DNA of 64,000 bases from Bicyclus anynana (GCF_947172395.1 NC_069104.1:10133355-10197354); one strand, 5' to 3'. Counted from the first letter of the stretch, positions 10,090 through 21,947 are shown. Program-made: numbers and translations. Notes: generated by a model not told the origin, from the letters alone.

Positions 10090-11835
10090 TTATATTTATA
10101 TATTTTTGGTCGATTTTTAGCGAGTAAAGAGCTTTCCAGATAGCGCTGTGATTGATGCTGTCAAAAGCTTTGCTGTAATCTATGAACGCCACATAGAGGG
10201 ATCTGTTGAATTCTCTGTATTTTTCCATTATTTGTTCTATTGTCTGAATGTGATCGATAGTGCTGAAACCTGACCGGAAGCCTGCTTGCTCTACAGGTTG
10301 TAAATTGTCAATATCCTGGGTTATTCGTTTCAGTAGTATTGAAGCAAATAGTTTGTACGAGCTTATTAGAAGACTGATTGGCCTATAGTTTCCTATATCT
10401 TGTGGATTGCCTTTTTTAAAAAGTAGGCTAATATCTGACGAGCCCCATTTTTTGGGAACTATTTCTGTGTCCAAGATCATATTAAATAATTTAGTCAAAT
10501 GGTATAATAAAACTGGTGATCCCACCTTTAAAGCTTCATTGCTGATTCCGTCTGGGCCAGAGCTTTTTTCGTTTTTTAATTGTTTAATGTGTGTATACAC
10601 CTCCTTTTCATCAATTGGTTGGACAGTGTTAGTTATTATTGGATAGTTTATTAGGTTTTCAATGATGGCGTTGTCTCTTTTCTGATATAAGTTTTTATAG
10701 AAGTTTGTTGCGTGTTCGATTACAATCTTCCTTGTGCTGGTTTCCTCTGATGTATGGTTAAGGTTATGTATCCATTTTTTATGTGTGGTTAGATCTCTGA
10801 ATGCCCTTTTTGTACTTCTGAATTTTCCTAAATTATTAGTTATGATGTTGTATCTGTAGTTGCAGTAATCTTTTTTTATTGATTTATTTGTAGTTTTGTA
10901 CAATCTGCTAAGTTCATTTTTTATTTCTTTATTCTTCTTTCTTGTTTTTATTAATTCTGTGCGTCTATTAATTAAGATTTCTGTTTCCTTGCTGAATATT
11001 TTATGTATTTTGCCTTCTGGTAGCTGTTTTGTTGTTGTTAGGCTATCAAGTATGGTCCTTTCAAGCTGATCGTAGTAAATCTGTACGTCGGTAACTTTGC
11101 TTAGTTGGTCTGAAGTTTCCATGATTTCTGTAAGATTCTTTTAATATTTTTCAATCTCTTCTTTTGTTTTTGGTCTATTTGTCATAGATTTAAAGTTTTT
11201 TCTAGAGACTTTCGGTAATTTTAAAATAAGAGTAGCTCTAACAAGCCTGTGATCGGAGGGGAATTTTAAATTACTAATAACCTCAACGTTCTTTATAATT
11301 TTTGGAGCAATTGATATTATGAAGTCAACTTCGTTGGTAGTTTTTTTATCTGGAGATATCCAAGTCCATTTTTTATTGCTCTTTTTTTTGAAGAAGGTGT
11401 TCATTATTGCTAGTTTGTGTTCGGAGGCATATTCTATGAGTCTTTCTCCTCTTCCATTTCTTTCGCCGAAGCCAAATTGGCCAATGATTTGATTATTGTC
11501 CGTTTTTATTTTCTGGCCTATTTTTGCGTTAAAGTCTCCAATTACCAGAACTTTGTCATCTGCTAGGTAGTGAGCTTGATTTAAGTCTTTGTAGAACTCA
11601 CAGATTTCGTCTTCGTTCGCTTTATCAGTTGGTGCATAAATAAGCCTGTATTAGAGAGAGTCGAAAATTATTAAACTCCATTTGCAAGAGCGCTACTCTT
11701 TCTGAGATACCCGTAAATTATATTACTTTGTTTTTGTGCTCTTTTTTAATAAGGAATCCTACTCCGTATAAGCCTTTTGTTTTAAACACAATTATTCCTA
11801 TATAACACAAGACATTGTCCTTGTATTCAAGGTGT
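10090..11835 (-). mobile_element. RTE-type LINE, 5' half (endonuclease and start of RT)
   Basis: Minus-strand continuation of the element at 6629-7745. It shows APE endonuclease pieces (GVGFLIKK near 11740, APTDKANEDE near 11620, VIGDFNAKIG near 11540, SDHRLVRATL near 11230) and the RT start (SSGPDGISNEALK, NYRPISLL, EQAGFRSGFSTIDHIQTIEQ, FIDYSKAFDS). The frame is broken near 11650 and 11130. At about 10090 it passes into the other LINE, so the open frame 9971-11122 is a chance fusion of two elements. The 5' end is truncated. Confidence 0.85.
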
Positions 11836-12077
11836 GTAGCAGCCCTTAATTATTTGATCGAGTAAAAGAAAAAATGCTTTAAAGGCTGCAAATTAAATTT
11901 GTAACACGAAAGGGGCGATACCATTTTTCATTGCAATAGGGCAGTAAACACATAGGAGGAAAAATTAAAAAGAAAATTAAATACATGTCTGAATTAATTT
12001 ATTTATGTACTTACTGCCAATTAAAAAAAAATAAAAGTTCACTCCTAATATCATTAGACTTCATATTATCATTAATT

Positions 12078-12269
12078 ACTAGCGGAACCCTGCGACTGGA
12101 ATTAAGTTTTTCACAAAGCCTGCGGGAACCATGGATTTTTCCGGGATGAAAAGTAATATTTTTCCATTCCAAATTTCAGCCAAATCGCTTCAGTAGCCGC
12201 AGCGCAAAGGAAGGACAAACATTCATACTTACACACACACATACACACACACACACACACACTTACACA

Positions 12270-12314
<45 letters not shown>

Positions 12315-12374
12315 ACACACACATACACACACACACACACTTACACAAACTTTCACCTTTATAATATTAATGTG
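12078..12374 (-). mobile_element. Helitron-like element, family B, carrying a (CA)n microsatellite
   Basis: Reads on the minus strand from an AATATTATAAAGGTG 5' region to a 3' end at CTAGT (12078). The internal GTGTGTAAGTGTG stretch of family B is expanded here into a long (AC)n/(GT)n tract at 12230-12347. The GGCTGAAATTTGGAATGG block is present. Confidence 0.75.
12230..12347. repeat. (AC)n microsatellite inside a Helitron-like element
   Basis: About 118 bp of AC dinucleotide repeat with periodic ACTTAC or ACATAC interruptions. It grew from the short GTGTAAGTGTG seed present in other family B copies, for example at 27955-27990. Confidence 0.9.
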
Positions 12375-12573
12375 ATTTATAATTGTCAATTAATAAAATA
12401 AAACGGAAAGAAATTTAAAAGTGTTTGTTTAATTATATTATTTTTTTTCAAATTAAACTTTGAATTTAATTGAAACTTTTCAAAACCTCCAATTGATCTG
12501 AAATTAGAATCGAACCCAAAACATTCCCATTAACCAACCAAGAACCAACTGCAGTAGAGAAACTAGAACTTGA

Positions 12574-12890
12574 CGACCTCCGTGGCGCAGTGGCATACGC
12601 GGTGGATTTACAAAACGGAGGTCCTGGGTTCTCAATCCCCGGCTGGAGAGATTGAGATTTTCTTAATTGGTCCAGGTCTGGCTGGTGGCTAGTTACCACC
12701 CTACCGGCAAAGAGGTACCGCCAAGCGATTTAGCGTTCCGGTACGATGCCGTGTAGAAACCGAAAGGGGCGTGGATTTTCATCCTCCTTCTAACAAGTTA
12801 GCCTGCTTCTTCTAACATCTTAGACTGCATCATCACTTACCATCAGGTGAGATTGTAGTCGAAGGCTACCTTGTAAAGAATAAAAAAAAC
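12574..12890 (+). mobile_element. tRNA-derived SINE, family G
   Basis: tRNA-like head with box A (GTGGCGCAGTGG) and box B (degraded, GGTTCTCAATCCC), body with CGCCAAGCGATTTAGCGTTC, GTGTAGAAACCGAAAGGGG and CATCATCACTTACCATCAGG, and an A-rich tail after GTAAAGAATA. One of about ten copies in the window. Confidence 0.85.
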
Positions 12891-15229
12891 CTATCTTGTC
12901 ATTTTAAGGATTTTATTAAATATTATGGGAGTCCTCAGATACCTGATTTATATTCCTCAGTAGTTTTTACAATTTTGCTCAGCTTTATCATACGCGCTAA
13001 CTAGATTAAAGTCTAGATTAAATTAGCACTCTCTTTGTTACAGTTGTCCACTAAAGGATAGCGCGAGAATTTAATTTAAATTTTCTCTAGAACTCGCCAT
13101 TAAGAGAACAACTTTATTGTCAAAAGAAATTATGGCCTGAAAGAGAACTACATCTATCTATCTATCTACATCATAAATGTAATTTTACTATTTACCGCTT
13201 TGTTAAATGTTTATTTAATTAAAGAGGCGGTTTCAACACCATTTTTTTTTAATTTTGTTAACCAATAATATTGTCAAGGTACCTAATATTCAACAATAAT
13301 AATACTATATATTATAATAATATAGGTTGCAGGGAAAGAATATTTCGAAATGAACAATTTTTAGTATTTTTTTGTTCACCCAACGATGTATGATTCATTT
13401 TGATAGAACACAGGTACCAAACCGGGCCCAAAATTGCCTATTGTATTGCCTATTTTATGAAGCCTATTTTCCTTGGTATTTGATACTTCCTCAATCTGGG
13501 GCTATATTATGGACTTCATTTAAATTAATATACTATAAACTGTTATTTTACAGCTAAGCGAAAGTTTTTAAAATCTTAATTTAAACTTTTCGCTAGGTCT
13601 TATAGAGTAATAGATTGACTGAACTTTATAGATTAGGAGCAAGGATTATTGATTGAATCGACATGTAATAGATTTTAGAGGTACAAGAGCGGTCCATTCG
13701 GCTACCGACATGTTCCAAAGAGTTCCGACATTGATGAAGTAGCCACGGAAGCGTGTTGTACAATGTACCGTAGGGACTACGTCATTGTTAGTAGATAGCT
13801 ATCCATCTTGACACCCTTTCATATTGGCAGGAATCAATTAATAACTATGTGGAGATTGTACTCGTATGTCGTGTCATGTCAATGATATTATCAACTGGGC
13901 GTGTATTGATGCATTTTCACTTTATACCTCTGTTTCCTTTCCTTTTAGGGTTCAAAAATAAACGGAATCCTTGAAGGATCACTTTGTTATTCGTCTGCCT
14001 GTCTGTCTATCTGTCTATCTGTCAAGACTATCTCAGGAACTCATGGAGAGTATCAAGTTTAAATTAAAATTCAGGTCTACGCTGTGAAACTACAAAGCTA
14101 GTCTGATGATGGCGTTAGAAGGTGGGCATTTCCTTTTACAGTTAACAAATACTCCCCTTCTCCGCTCGTATTGGTTCCCAGCCAAGTAACTAACAATGCA
14201 ATACTAACCGGACGATAGCTCACTCACTCACTGAATTCACTGACTTACTACTTAACTTCTACATCACTATCACTATTTCACTATCACATTTAACCATCAC
14301 TGCAACATAACATAACAAATGCAAGACGACCATCCATTCAAATCGCGATTACAACTGAACTGCTAAACTAGCAGACTAGAGTGGAAGCAGGGTGCCCCCA
14401 CTCTGTGACGAGTACCGGTCTCTCACTACTCCCCACCTAATCACACAAAACACTTCGTACTCGGCTCATGACAGGAATCAACAAATCTAATGACTCTAAT
14501 GAATGCACTCCACTCCAGCACAGGCACTCTTTCCGAGATCGTCAACTGACAGATGTCCACAGACAAACAACTGACCGTTAAACGACACGTATTTTGACGT
14601 TTCTATAAGATATCGCTATCAAATTAGTAACTCATAATAATGTTAGATGGTGCTGTAATTATCTAATCTTGCGACATATAATACATTAACTTATTATTGC
14701 AGGACCTACAAAACCAACTGAGGACTTATAGTAGGAAATGTGAACAAGTAGCTATGGGGTCAATAAACAAGATGCATTCAGTAATACCAAAGTTTTAAAA
14801 CTAAAAGATTAAAATTTCAACGCGTATTTCGGCAGTAATGCATTGTAAGTGGTTTCCAAGTGCTTTCCTCAGCCGCTTCACAGATTCTTTCTTCAAGAAC
14901 TCTGACTCAAGTGCTTTTGGTCTAACTTGAAAACTTATATTGCATTTAAATTACTTTTTGTTCGTACTTTTGGAGATTCTTCGGAGAACTAGTACATAAG
15001 TTTTGTAACTACTTGATAATATTCGTACCAAAGTTTGTTACATTTTCACCCAAAAATGGCTGAATAGAGTTGAATACAATCTGGTACCTACACAACCCTT
15101 ATTTAAAGAACATTTTCCATTTGTTTCAAAACTATCGTCCGCCCTTAGACCACGGCTCTACCATGACCATTTTTGTTTCTATGCATTTTTCTATTTCAAT
15201 CTGAAACATTTTCTTGTTTCGTTCTTTTT
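12891..15229. other. Intergenic DNA, no gene seen
   Basis: AT-rich sequence without a convincing coding frame. Short tetranucleotide tracts are at 13147-13168 (CTAT) and 13994-14024 (CTGT/CTAT), and there is a run of CACT repeats near 14220-14285. Nothing here resembles an RNA gene or a known element with confidence. Confidence 0.5.
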
Positions 15230-15311
15230 AAAGTTTAAAAACTGTAACCCGACCCAACTACGTAAAAAGGGGTCTACTTTTTACGTAGTTGGGTTACAGT
15301 TTTTAAACTTT
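15230..15311. repeat. Near-perfect hairpin, 35-nt arms
   Basis: Right arm 15277-15311 is the exact complement of the left arm 15230-15269 except for a 5-nt GACCC insertion at 15251-15255. The loop is 7 nt. The GACCC looks like a slipped copy of the preceding bases. Confidence 0.9.
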
Positions 15312-15418
15312 ATCTTTTCTTAGGTCCATGCTTATAAATGTAGTAGTTTGTTTATTCAACAGCAAAATAGCGTTTAGACGGTCTCATAATAGTCTTAAAT
15401 GTTAAGTTGAAAGAAATA

Positions 15419-15481
15419 AGTTTAATAAATTTATACATCTAAAAGGTCCGCGACCTTTTAGATGTATAAATTTATTAAACT
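15419..15481. repeat. Perfect hairpin, 30-nt arms, 3-nt loop
   Basis: Left arm 15419-15448 and right arm 15452-15481 are perfect complements around the loop CGC. The sequence ATTTATACATCTAAAAGGTC and its reverse are seen only here. Confidence 0.95.
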
Positions 15482-15875
15482 GATTGATGAAACCGGAATG
15501 CGTAATCGTTTTAGAAAAAATTGACTAATTTTATATTTTTTAAATTGAGATAGATTTCTATGAAAACGGTCCCTTATTCCATATAAGTATTGCAGTAAAA
15601 TATAGTAGCGCTCTTTAAAGACATAAAGGCAATATTTAGGTACCTACAGTTTAATTAAGTCTATGTTGATAGGGTGATAACTAGCCACGCTCACTTTCAT
15701 TTAATAATGCAAAACCAATCATCAATAGGAATCCAAAATTACTAGGAAAAAATGAAATGAAATATCCATAATGGATTCTCTATAATACCTAGCAATTACC
15801 ACTAGCAAATGCTTCACACATTAATTGAATAGCGTTAAACATTAGGGCACAATCTGCATTTATAAAGTACAAATG

Positions 15876-16055
15876 ACATTAGTAATATTAATTTCAGTAA
15901 TATTAGTTTTAGTAATATTAGTTTTAGTATTATTAGTTTCAGTAATATTGGTTTCAGTAATATTAGTTTTAGTAATATTAGTTTCAGTAATATTAGTTTT
16001 AGTAATATTAGTTTCAGTAATATTAGTTTCAGTAATATTAGCTTTAGTAATATTA
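15876..16055. repeat. 15-bp tandem repeat (AGTTTYAGTAATATT)n
   Basis: About twelve copies of a 15-bp AT-rich unit with C/T variation at one position. Because 15 is a multiple of 3 the array is open in one frame and yields a Val/Ile/Leu-rich peptide of no coding meaning. Confidence 0.9.
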
Positions 16056-16326
16056 GTTACATGTCCTACGCCGACCTACCTACTAAACTGTCAATAAATA
16101 ATATGTAATAAACTGTCAATAAATAATATAAAAACTTTGTGAAAGCTACATTATCAGGGTGTAACATAGCCTATATTTTATCCCTGTATTGCCACGGGAT
16201 TCGGATATATACGTAGGTAAAACCTCGAGGTTCTGCTAGTGCTATATACATATACTCGTTCGTAGAAATACGTACACTAAATGAAACAGAAATCAGATTT
16301 GACCAAATATAGCCGTGGTTCGCATA

Positions 16327-16375
16327 CGGGTTGCAATAACGAGAATTTAGTCGATATTCTCGTTATAGCAACCCG
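16327..16375. repeat. Hairpin, 20-nt arms, one mismatch
   Basis: CGGGTTGCAATAACGAGAAT at 16327-16346 pairs with 16356-16375 across a 9-nt loop. Confidence 0.85.
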
Positions 16376-16786
16376 AAAATCTTTCATAAATGTTTAGCTA
16401 GAACTCAATACTAAGCTCTCATATTGCATGTATGCGAAACATTTCAACATTTCGCGGAATACGTACACCGTATGTACAGTGTAGGTTTCAATTCAATACA
16501 AATTATTTTAAAAATCACAATGTTTATCCTTTTAGGCATTTTTAAAAATATCCTTTCTTTCATTCCATGTCTTCCAGAATGCTAAGTTTTGGTCCTTTCT
16601 ACTTTTTATTAATTCTTATGATAAGCTATTTATACTGGAAATAATTTCTGCTTAAATGGATTAAATATCATTGGTTCTGCCTAAATATGTATATTGAATA
16701 TCATTGGTTTTTATAATAGGACCTTTAGTTTTATCTTAATTATTTTTATGTAATCTGAGGCACATGAGGCACCGCTGTGTTGTCAT

Positions 16787-16836
16787 AATTCCTAGGATGC
16801 GTACTAAAATACATTTTAGTACGTATCCTAGGAATT
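16787..16836. repeat. Hairpin, 24-nt arms, one mismatch, 2-nt loop
   Basis: Left arm 16787-16810 and right arm 16813-16836 around the dinucleotide AC. A further partial copy of the same words (TTCCTAGGATACGTACG) follows at 16861-16877, so local copying happened more than once. Confidence 0.85.
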
Positions 16837-17122
16837 CCTAGAAGATGAATCGTATCCTAATTCCTAGGATACGTACGTTTGGTTCGTCTTTCCCTATACG
16901 CACTACATAGGTACGCATTCTTCCGTTATCCCTGCCATGAGTACAATCAAGTCCAGAGTGATCAACTGATCAGGCATCTTCTATGCATGCGCATAGTAAT
17001 ATGTCAGTTGATAAACCGGCAGCTTTTATAAAATAAGCCCTGTTCGGCTCATTGCCTCTTAATGATCAGTAGGTATAATTCGATGCGACATTGCGGCTTT
17101 CACTGTATAGACATTTTTTGGC

Positions 17123-17448
17123 GGCCTCCGTGGCGCAGTGGTAAGCGCGGTGGATTTACAAGACGGAGGTCCTGGGTTCGATCCCCGGCTGGGCTGATTG
17201 AGGCTTTCTTAATTGGTCCAGGTCTGGCTGGTGGGAGGCTTCGGCTGTGGCTAGTTACCACCCTACCGAAAAAGACGTACTGCCAAGCGATTTAGCTTTC
17301 CGGTACGATGTCGTGTAGAAACCGAAAGGGGTGTGGATTTTCATCCTCCTCTTAACAAGTTAGCCCGCTTCCAACTTAGATGGCATCGTCACATACCATC
17401 AGGTGAGATTGCAGTCAAGGGCTAACTTGTAAAGAATAAAAAAAAAAC
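17123..17448 (+). mobile_element. tRNA-derived SINE, family G
   Basis: Well-preserved copy: GGCCTCCGTGGCGCAGTGGT (box A region), GGGTTCGATCCCCGGCTGGG (box B region), full body, and an A-tail after GTAAAGAATA. It lies about 420 bp upstream of OrB. Confidence 0.9.
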
Positions 17449-17776
17449 ATAACAAGATCACAAGATCACAAGATGATAATGTAGTAAAGTGTCAGGTGTA
17501 AAAAAATATTTACATAATTATGATACAATACATTGCTTCTCGTGTGAATATGAAACCCGATCCGATGTTAATGTAGGTATAAGTAAACGTATTTTAATAT
17601 CGTTTCACAAAAAAGTGTGAAAAAGAAGCCGTAAAAATGTTTAAAACAACGAACTCTGCTCGAAAATATCGAATATTCTTTCATGTAGAATCCGTACACA
17701 GCATGTTTTTCGTAATTTAATATCGGCTGTATTTCTCATTGTTCGCTCTCGCTTACTGTCATTCTATTCAATTCCA

Positions 17777-17841
17777 TATAAAAAGAAAATAATTTCACCC
17801 ACATTTTATCATTTCGCATAAACAGAACAAAGATGGGATAG
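17777..17841 (+). promoter_or_regulatory. Candidate OrB core promoter and two-codon upstream ORF
   Basis: TATAAAAA at 17777-17784 is followed 32 nt later by TCATT (17809-17813), an arthropod-type initiator. Transcription from about 17811 would give a 55-nt leader containing ATG GGA TAG at 17833-17841 in good context (AAAGATGG). This is a minimal upstream ORF 26 nt before the OrB start. Inferred from spacing only. Confidence 0.35.
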
Positions 17842-17866
17842 CTATTGGATATCTACGAGATACAAA

Positions 17867-18669
17867 ATGCTACTGCGGAAAATAATTGCGACTGTCAAAG
17901 GACTAGAGGATCCCAAATATCCTCTATTGGGCCCTAATCTGACGGGCCTTTATTGGTTTGGCCTTTGGCAATGTGGAAATAAAATACGAGACGGCCTCTT
18001 CAATTTTTTACATGTCTGCTCCTTACTTTTTGTGGCGAGCGAATTTGTCGAACTGTACTTTATGAGGAATGACTTGATGAGAGTGCTTTTTAACGTTTCC
18101 GTGACCACTCTGAGCCTGGTCGCCATAAGCAAAACGATGACTTTTATTTATTACCTCCCCCGTTGGAGGGTACTTTGCAAAAATATTTCAGCAGAAGAAA
18201 TCGACGCAACAAAAAACGGAGATCCGGTGGTAAAAAGTCTGATGCGAAAATACACTGTTTATTCACGCAAAATTACTTATTTATTTTGGTCGGTGATGTT
18301 TTTAACCAATGTTGTGACTTTAACGTCGCCATTTTTAAAGTACCTCACTGTACAGAGTTATCGTGAAATGGTGAAGAACGGCACCGAACCGTATCCGCAG
18401 ATTTTAAGCTCCTGGTTTCCTTGTGATAAAACGAAAATGCCGGGATATTTCGTTGCTATAGCGGTCCATATAATAATGACTAGTCAAGGAACCGGTGTTG
18501 TCGCCGTTTACGATGCTAATGCAGTTGCGATTATGGCGTTTTTAAAGGGACAAATGATGATTCTGCGATACAAAGCTAATAGAATATTTGGAGGCAAAAA
18601 TGAGATTCCACGACATGAGATTTTGGCAAATATAAAAGAGTGCCATCGGTTGCATAACTTTTTTATTGA
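17867..18669 (+). CDS. OrB exon 1
   Basis: Encodes residues 1-267 plus two bases of codon 268. The donor GTAAGT starts at 18670, inside the GAG TAA that would otherwise close the frame. Same phase as OrA exon 1. Confidence 0.92.
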
Positions 18670-21053
18670 GTAAGTACCTACTTTTAAAGACGTTTGTCAA
18701 ATGGATTGTTGCTCGATTTAATAAACAGCAGTACGTATGCAGTTTGTTACAATCCGTATTGAACTTTCAGTTGTTTTTTAAATGTGTTTGTCTATACATT
18801 ATTCTAATATTAGAGGTAAAGATTAGTTAGAAGATAGTAGATTAGAGTATTGTAGGGGGTAGGTAATCTCCTGAGATTACCTACCCCCTACAATACTCTA
18901 ATCTACTATCATCGGTTAAGTAAATCCTGATTTACTTAACCGATTTTGAAAATTCTTTTATCACTAGAAAGCCATGTTTTTTGTGAGTGTTATAGACTAT
19001 ATTTTATTCCCGTATTCTCACGGAAGCGGGAACTACGCGGGTGAAACCGCAGCGTATTGGCTAGTACAAACACGACGTCAACGTTGCAATATTTCAGTGT
19101 CAGCGTTGGCTATTCTACAAATGATTGCAATTAGCAGGCTTGCGAATTGACGTCGCATGCGTAACGTTGATCGATGTCAAAGAAACGTCACCGCTCGAAA
19201 ACCGCTTGTGAGATAACGACCTATTCATTTATTTACTCGATTACATCCGTTTTACAATCATAAAATCAAAGTTTGTGTTATCTTGTTAAAACGGATGTCA
19301 GTATGTCGAAATTGGGTGCGAGGCGCACTTGTTTATTTATTTTTGGACTTAAATCCCAGTACTGGCCAATATTTCTTTTATAGAAATAAATGTGGTTGTC
19401 TGTGATTGTATTGATCAAGCATAAAAAATAAAATATTATTTATAAAAAATATGGAAATATTAATGTTATGTACATAATATTTAGATGTTGGCTCCAGGCC
19501 TATAATTACGGCTTAGAAGCAACGCCCATTAACTTTAAAATTTTGATATTTTAATGTTACAAAGCTTTTTGTAGAGGATTTCATTACTTTATTTGTTATT
19601 TCAGACAATATTACTCGTTCAACTCTATAATTTCGCCAGTTATGTTTATTTATGTACTGGTTTGTTCGATTATGATTTGTTGCAGTGTAGTGCAGCTCAG
19701 TGTGGTAAGTTATCTCACTTAATGGTCAGTGGTCATACAGTTTTTAGTAGTAGTAGAATTTACCTCTTAATAATTTTATTTTAATATATTCTTTACAAGT
19801 TAGCCCTTGATTCACACTCTCACCTGATGGTAAGTGATGATGCAGTCGGTTTCTACACGATATCGTACCGGAACGCTAAATTGCTTGGCGGTACGTGTTA
19901 ACCGGTAGGGTGGTAACTAGCCACGATCGAAGCTTCCCACCAGCCAGACCTGGACCAATTAAGAAAATCTCAATCTGCCCAGCTGGGGATCGAACCCAGG
20001 ACCTCCGTTTTATAAATCATACCACTGCGCCACGGAGGCCACGAAGATCGTTAATAAGAGATCAATGCTACTGACTTTTATTTCTTTTCAATTTTATAAT
20101 TTATATTTTTAATTTTTATTTTTTTTAAATAAATTAATTTTTTTACAGGGAGATGTTACTATGTCTCAAAAGTTATGGGTTTTTGAATACACTTCGGCAA
20201 TGGGTGTTCAACTCTTTTTGTATTGTTGGCATAGCAATGAAATCGCGTATGAGGTAAGGCAACACAAAATCTTTTTAACAAAAAAAAAAATAACCGAGTT
20301 GAAAATCACAAAAATAAACTAAAAAGCGAAAAATAACATCGTATGTGCTACCTTCTGATCGATTTGAAGGCGGTGACAAGCCAGTGACGTATTAATTAAA
20401 GCAGTTTCTGAAGGAACCACGGGAAAGAACTGTCTTTATATCCTAAAACTTTATTATTTAATCTGCGTGTGTGAAGTCTGCCAATCCGCATTGGGTCAGC
20501 TGGTGGTGGACTATTGGCCTAACCCCTCCCATTCTGAGAGGAGACTCATGTTCAACATTGAGATGTATATACCTATGACGATGATGATGATGATGGATGA
20601 TTTTGACGGCTTCTGTGGCGCAGTGGTATGCGCGGTGGATTTACAAGACGGAGGTCCTGGGTTCGATCCCCGGCTGGGCAGACTGAGATTTTCTTAATTT
20701 GTCCAGATCTAGCTGGTGGGAGGCTTCGGCCGTGGCTAGTTACCACCCTACCAGCAAAGACGTACCGCCAAGCGATTTAGCGTTCCGGTATGATGCCGTG
20801 TAGAAACCGAAAGGGGTGTGGATTTTTATCACTGCATCTGTGATTGACTGCATCATAACTTACCATCAAGTGAGATTGTAATCAAGGGCTAACTTGTAAA
20901 GCACAAAAATAAAAAATGATGATGATTATGATGATGATGATAATGAAGAAGAAGAAGAAATTAGGATACCAAATTAACTTCTCTTCCGATACTAAAATAG
21001 CTTTGGGTATCGATACCAACGTGATCATGATGATGATGATGATGATGATGATC

Positions 21054-21099
<46 letters not shown>

Positions 21100-21884
21100 C
21101 GATGATGATGATGATGGTGATGATAATGATGATGCTGCCACACTCCGGGTGGGCGTTCAACATCCTGAAACATTTTCATTTGTTTTTATACTCTAAGAGT
21201 TACGACGTCGACCAAGGTGTCTACAGTAGCAACTGGTGGCGAGCCGACGTGCAAGTCCGCAGGCAAGTCCTGCTACTGGCGGGCAAGTTGTCACCCTCGT
21301 ACATCCTACAAGCGGGGCCGTTCACGAATTTTTCCATGGCCACGTTTATTAACGTGAGTATGAAAAGTTATTGCTTTTTTTATGTCCCCCATTACTGTGG
21401 AATGGTTCTAGTGTTATAGAGATATATCGCCTTGATGGGCCAGTAGCTAGTTATTTAGTTGTAAAGCGTTGACGTTTCTTTGACATCGATCAACGTTACG
21501 CATGCGACGTCAAACTGCAATCATTTGTAGAATAGCCAACGCTGATACTGAAATATTGCAACGTTGACGTCGTGTTTGTACTAGCCAATACGCTCCGGTT
21601 TCCCGCGGTTTACGGTGTAGTTCCCGTTCTCGTGAGAATACCGGAATAAAATATAGCCTATAACACTCACAAAAAACATGGCTTTCTAGTGGTAAAAAAG
21701 TTTTCAAAATCGGTGAAATAGATCCTGAGATCACACCCTACAATACCACAGTCTTGACCTCTAATATTAGAATAATGTAATAGATATGTAATAGACAAAC
21801 ACATTTAAAAACCAACTGAAAGATCAATGCGGATTTTTAACCGACTTCCAAAAAGGAGGAGGTTCTACGTTCGACTGTATGTAT

Positions 21885-21947
<63 letters not shown>

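Larger units (their letters stand above)
7745..10090 (-). mobile_element. CR1/L2/Rex1-group LINE, 5' truncated, inserted into the RTE element
   Basis: Non-LTR retrotransposon on the minus strand. It starts within the end of the endonuclease domain (WSDHFPLVIDC near 9975-10010), followed in the same frame by one TAA stop at 9971-9973. The reverse transcriptase then runs from about 9940 to 8270 with NNYRPISL, FLDLSKAFD (motif A), CGVRQGGISS (motif B) and YADDMVLL (catalytic). A frameshift near 8270-8292 passes to the C-terminal frame ending at 7930 (FADARTDCF and RKRGVSM blocks). The 3' UTR with AATAAA-like and T/A-rich tail ends near 7745. The exact clade is uncertain. Both edges abut coding halves of one RTE element, with TTTTAT at each side as a possible target duplication. 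Confidence 0.8.
18763..19195 (+). mobile_element. Helitron-like element, family C, with flanks (inverted copy of 21466-21818)
   Basis: Core block GATTTTGAAAATTC, then ATCACTAGAAAGCCATG, then the GGGAACTACGCGGGTGAAAC hairpin region and TATTGGCTAGTA. About 130 bp after the CTAG (ACACGACGTCAACGTTGCAA onward) and about 90 bp before the core are also shared, inverted, with 21466-21818. It occupies OrB intron 1. The 5' part carries two snap-back hairpins. Confidence 0.65.

Noticed and set aside
9971..11122. 383-residue open frame as one gene
   Set aside because: It is a chance read-through from an RTE fragment into the endonuclease end of a different LINE at about 10090.
12111..12389. Cys/Val-repeat open frame
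   Set aside because: Translation of an (AC)n microsatellite.
15873..16097. Val/Ile-rich 74-residue open frame as a membrane peptide
   Set aside because: Fully encoded by a 15-bp tandem repeat; the frame is open because the unit length is a multiple of three.
17123..17200. tRNA-like sequences (here and in the other SINE heads) as real tRNA genes
   Set aside because: Box A and box B are present, but acceptor stems and anticodon arms do not pair well, and each is followed by the same SINE body and A-rich or GAT tail.
20916..21419. 167-residue open frame (poly-Met start)
   Set aside because: A microsatellite frame running into OrB exon 4. Only the exon part is coding, starting after the acceptor at 21197.
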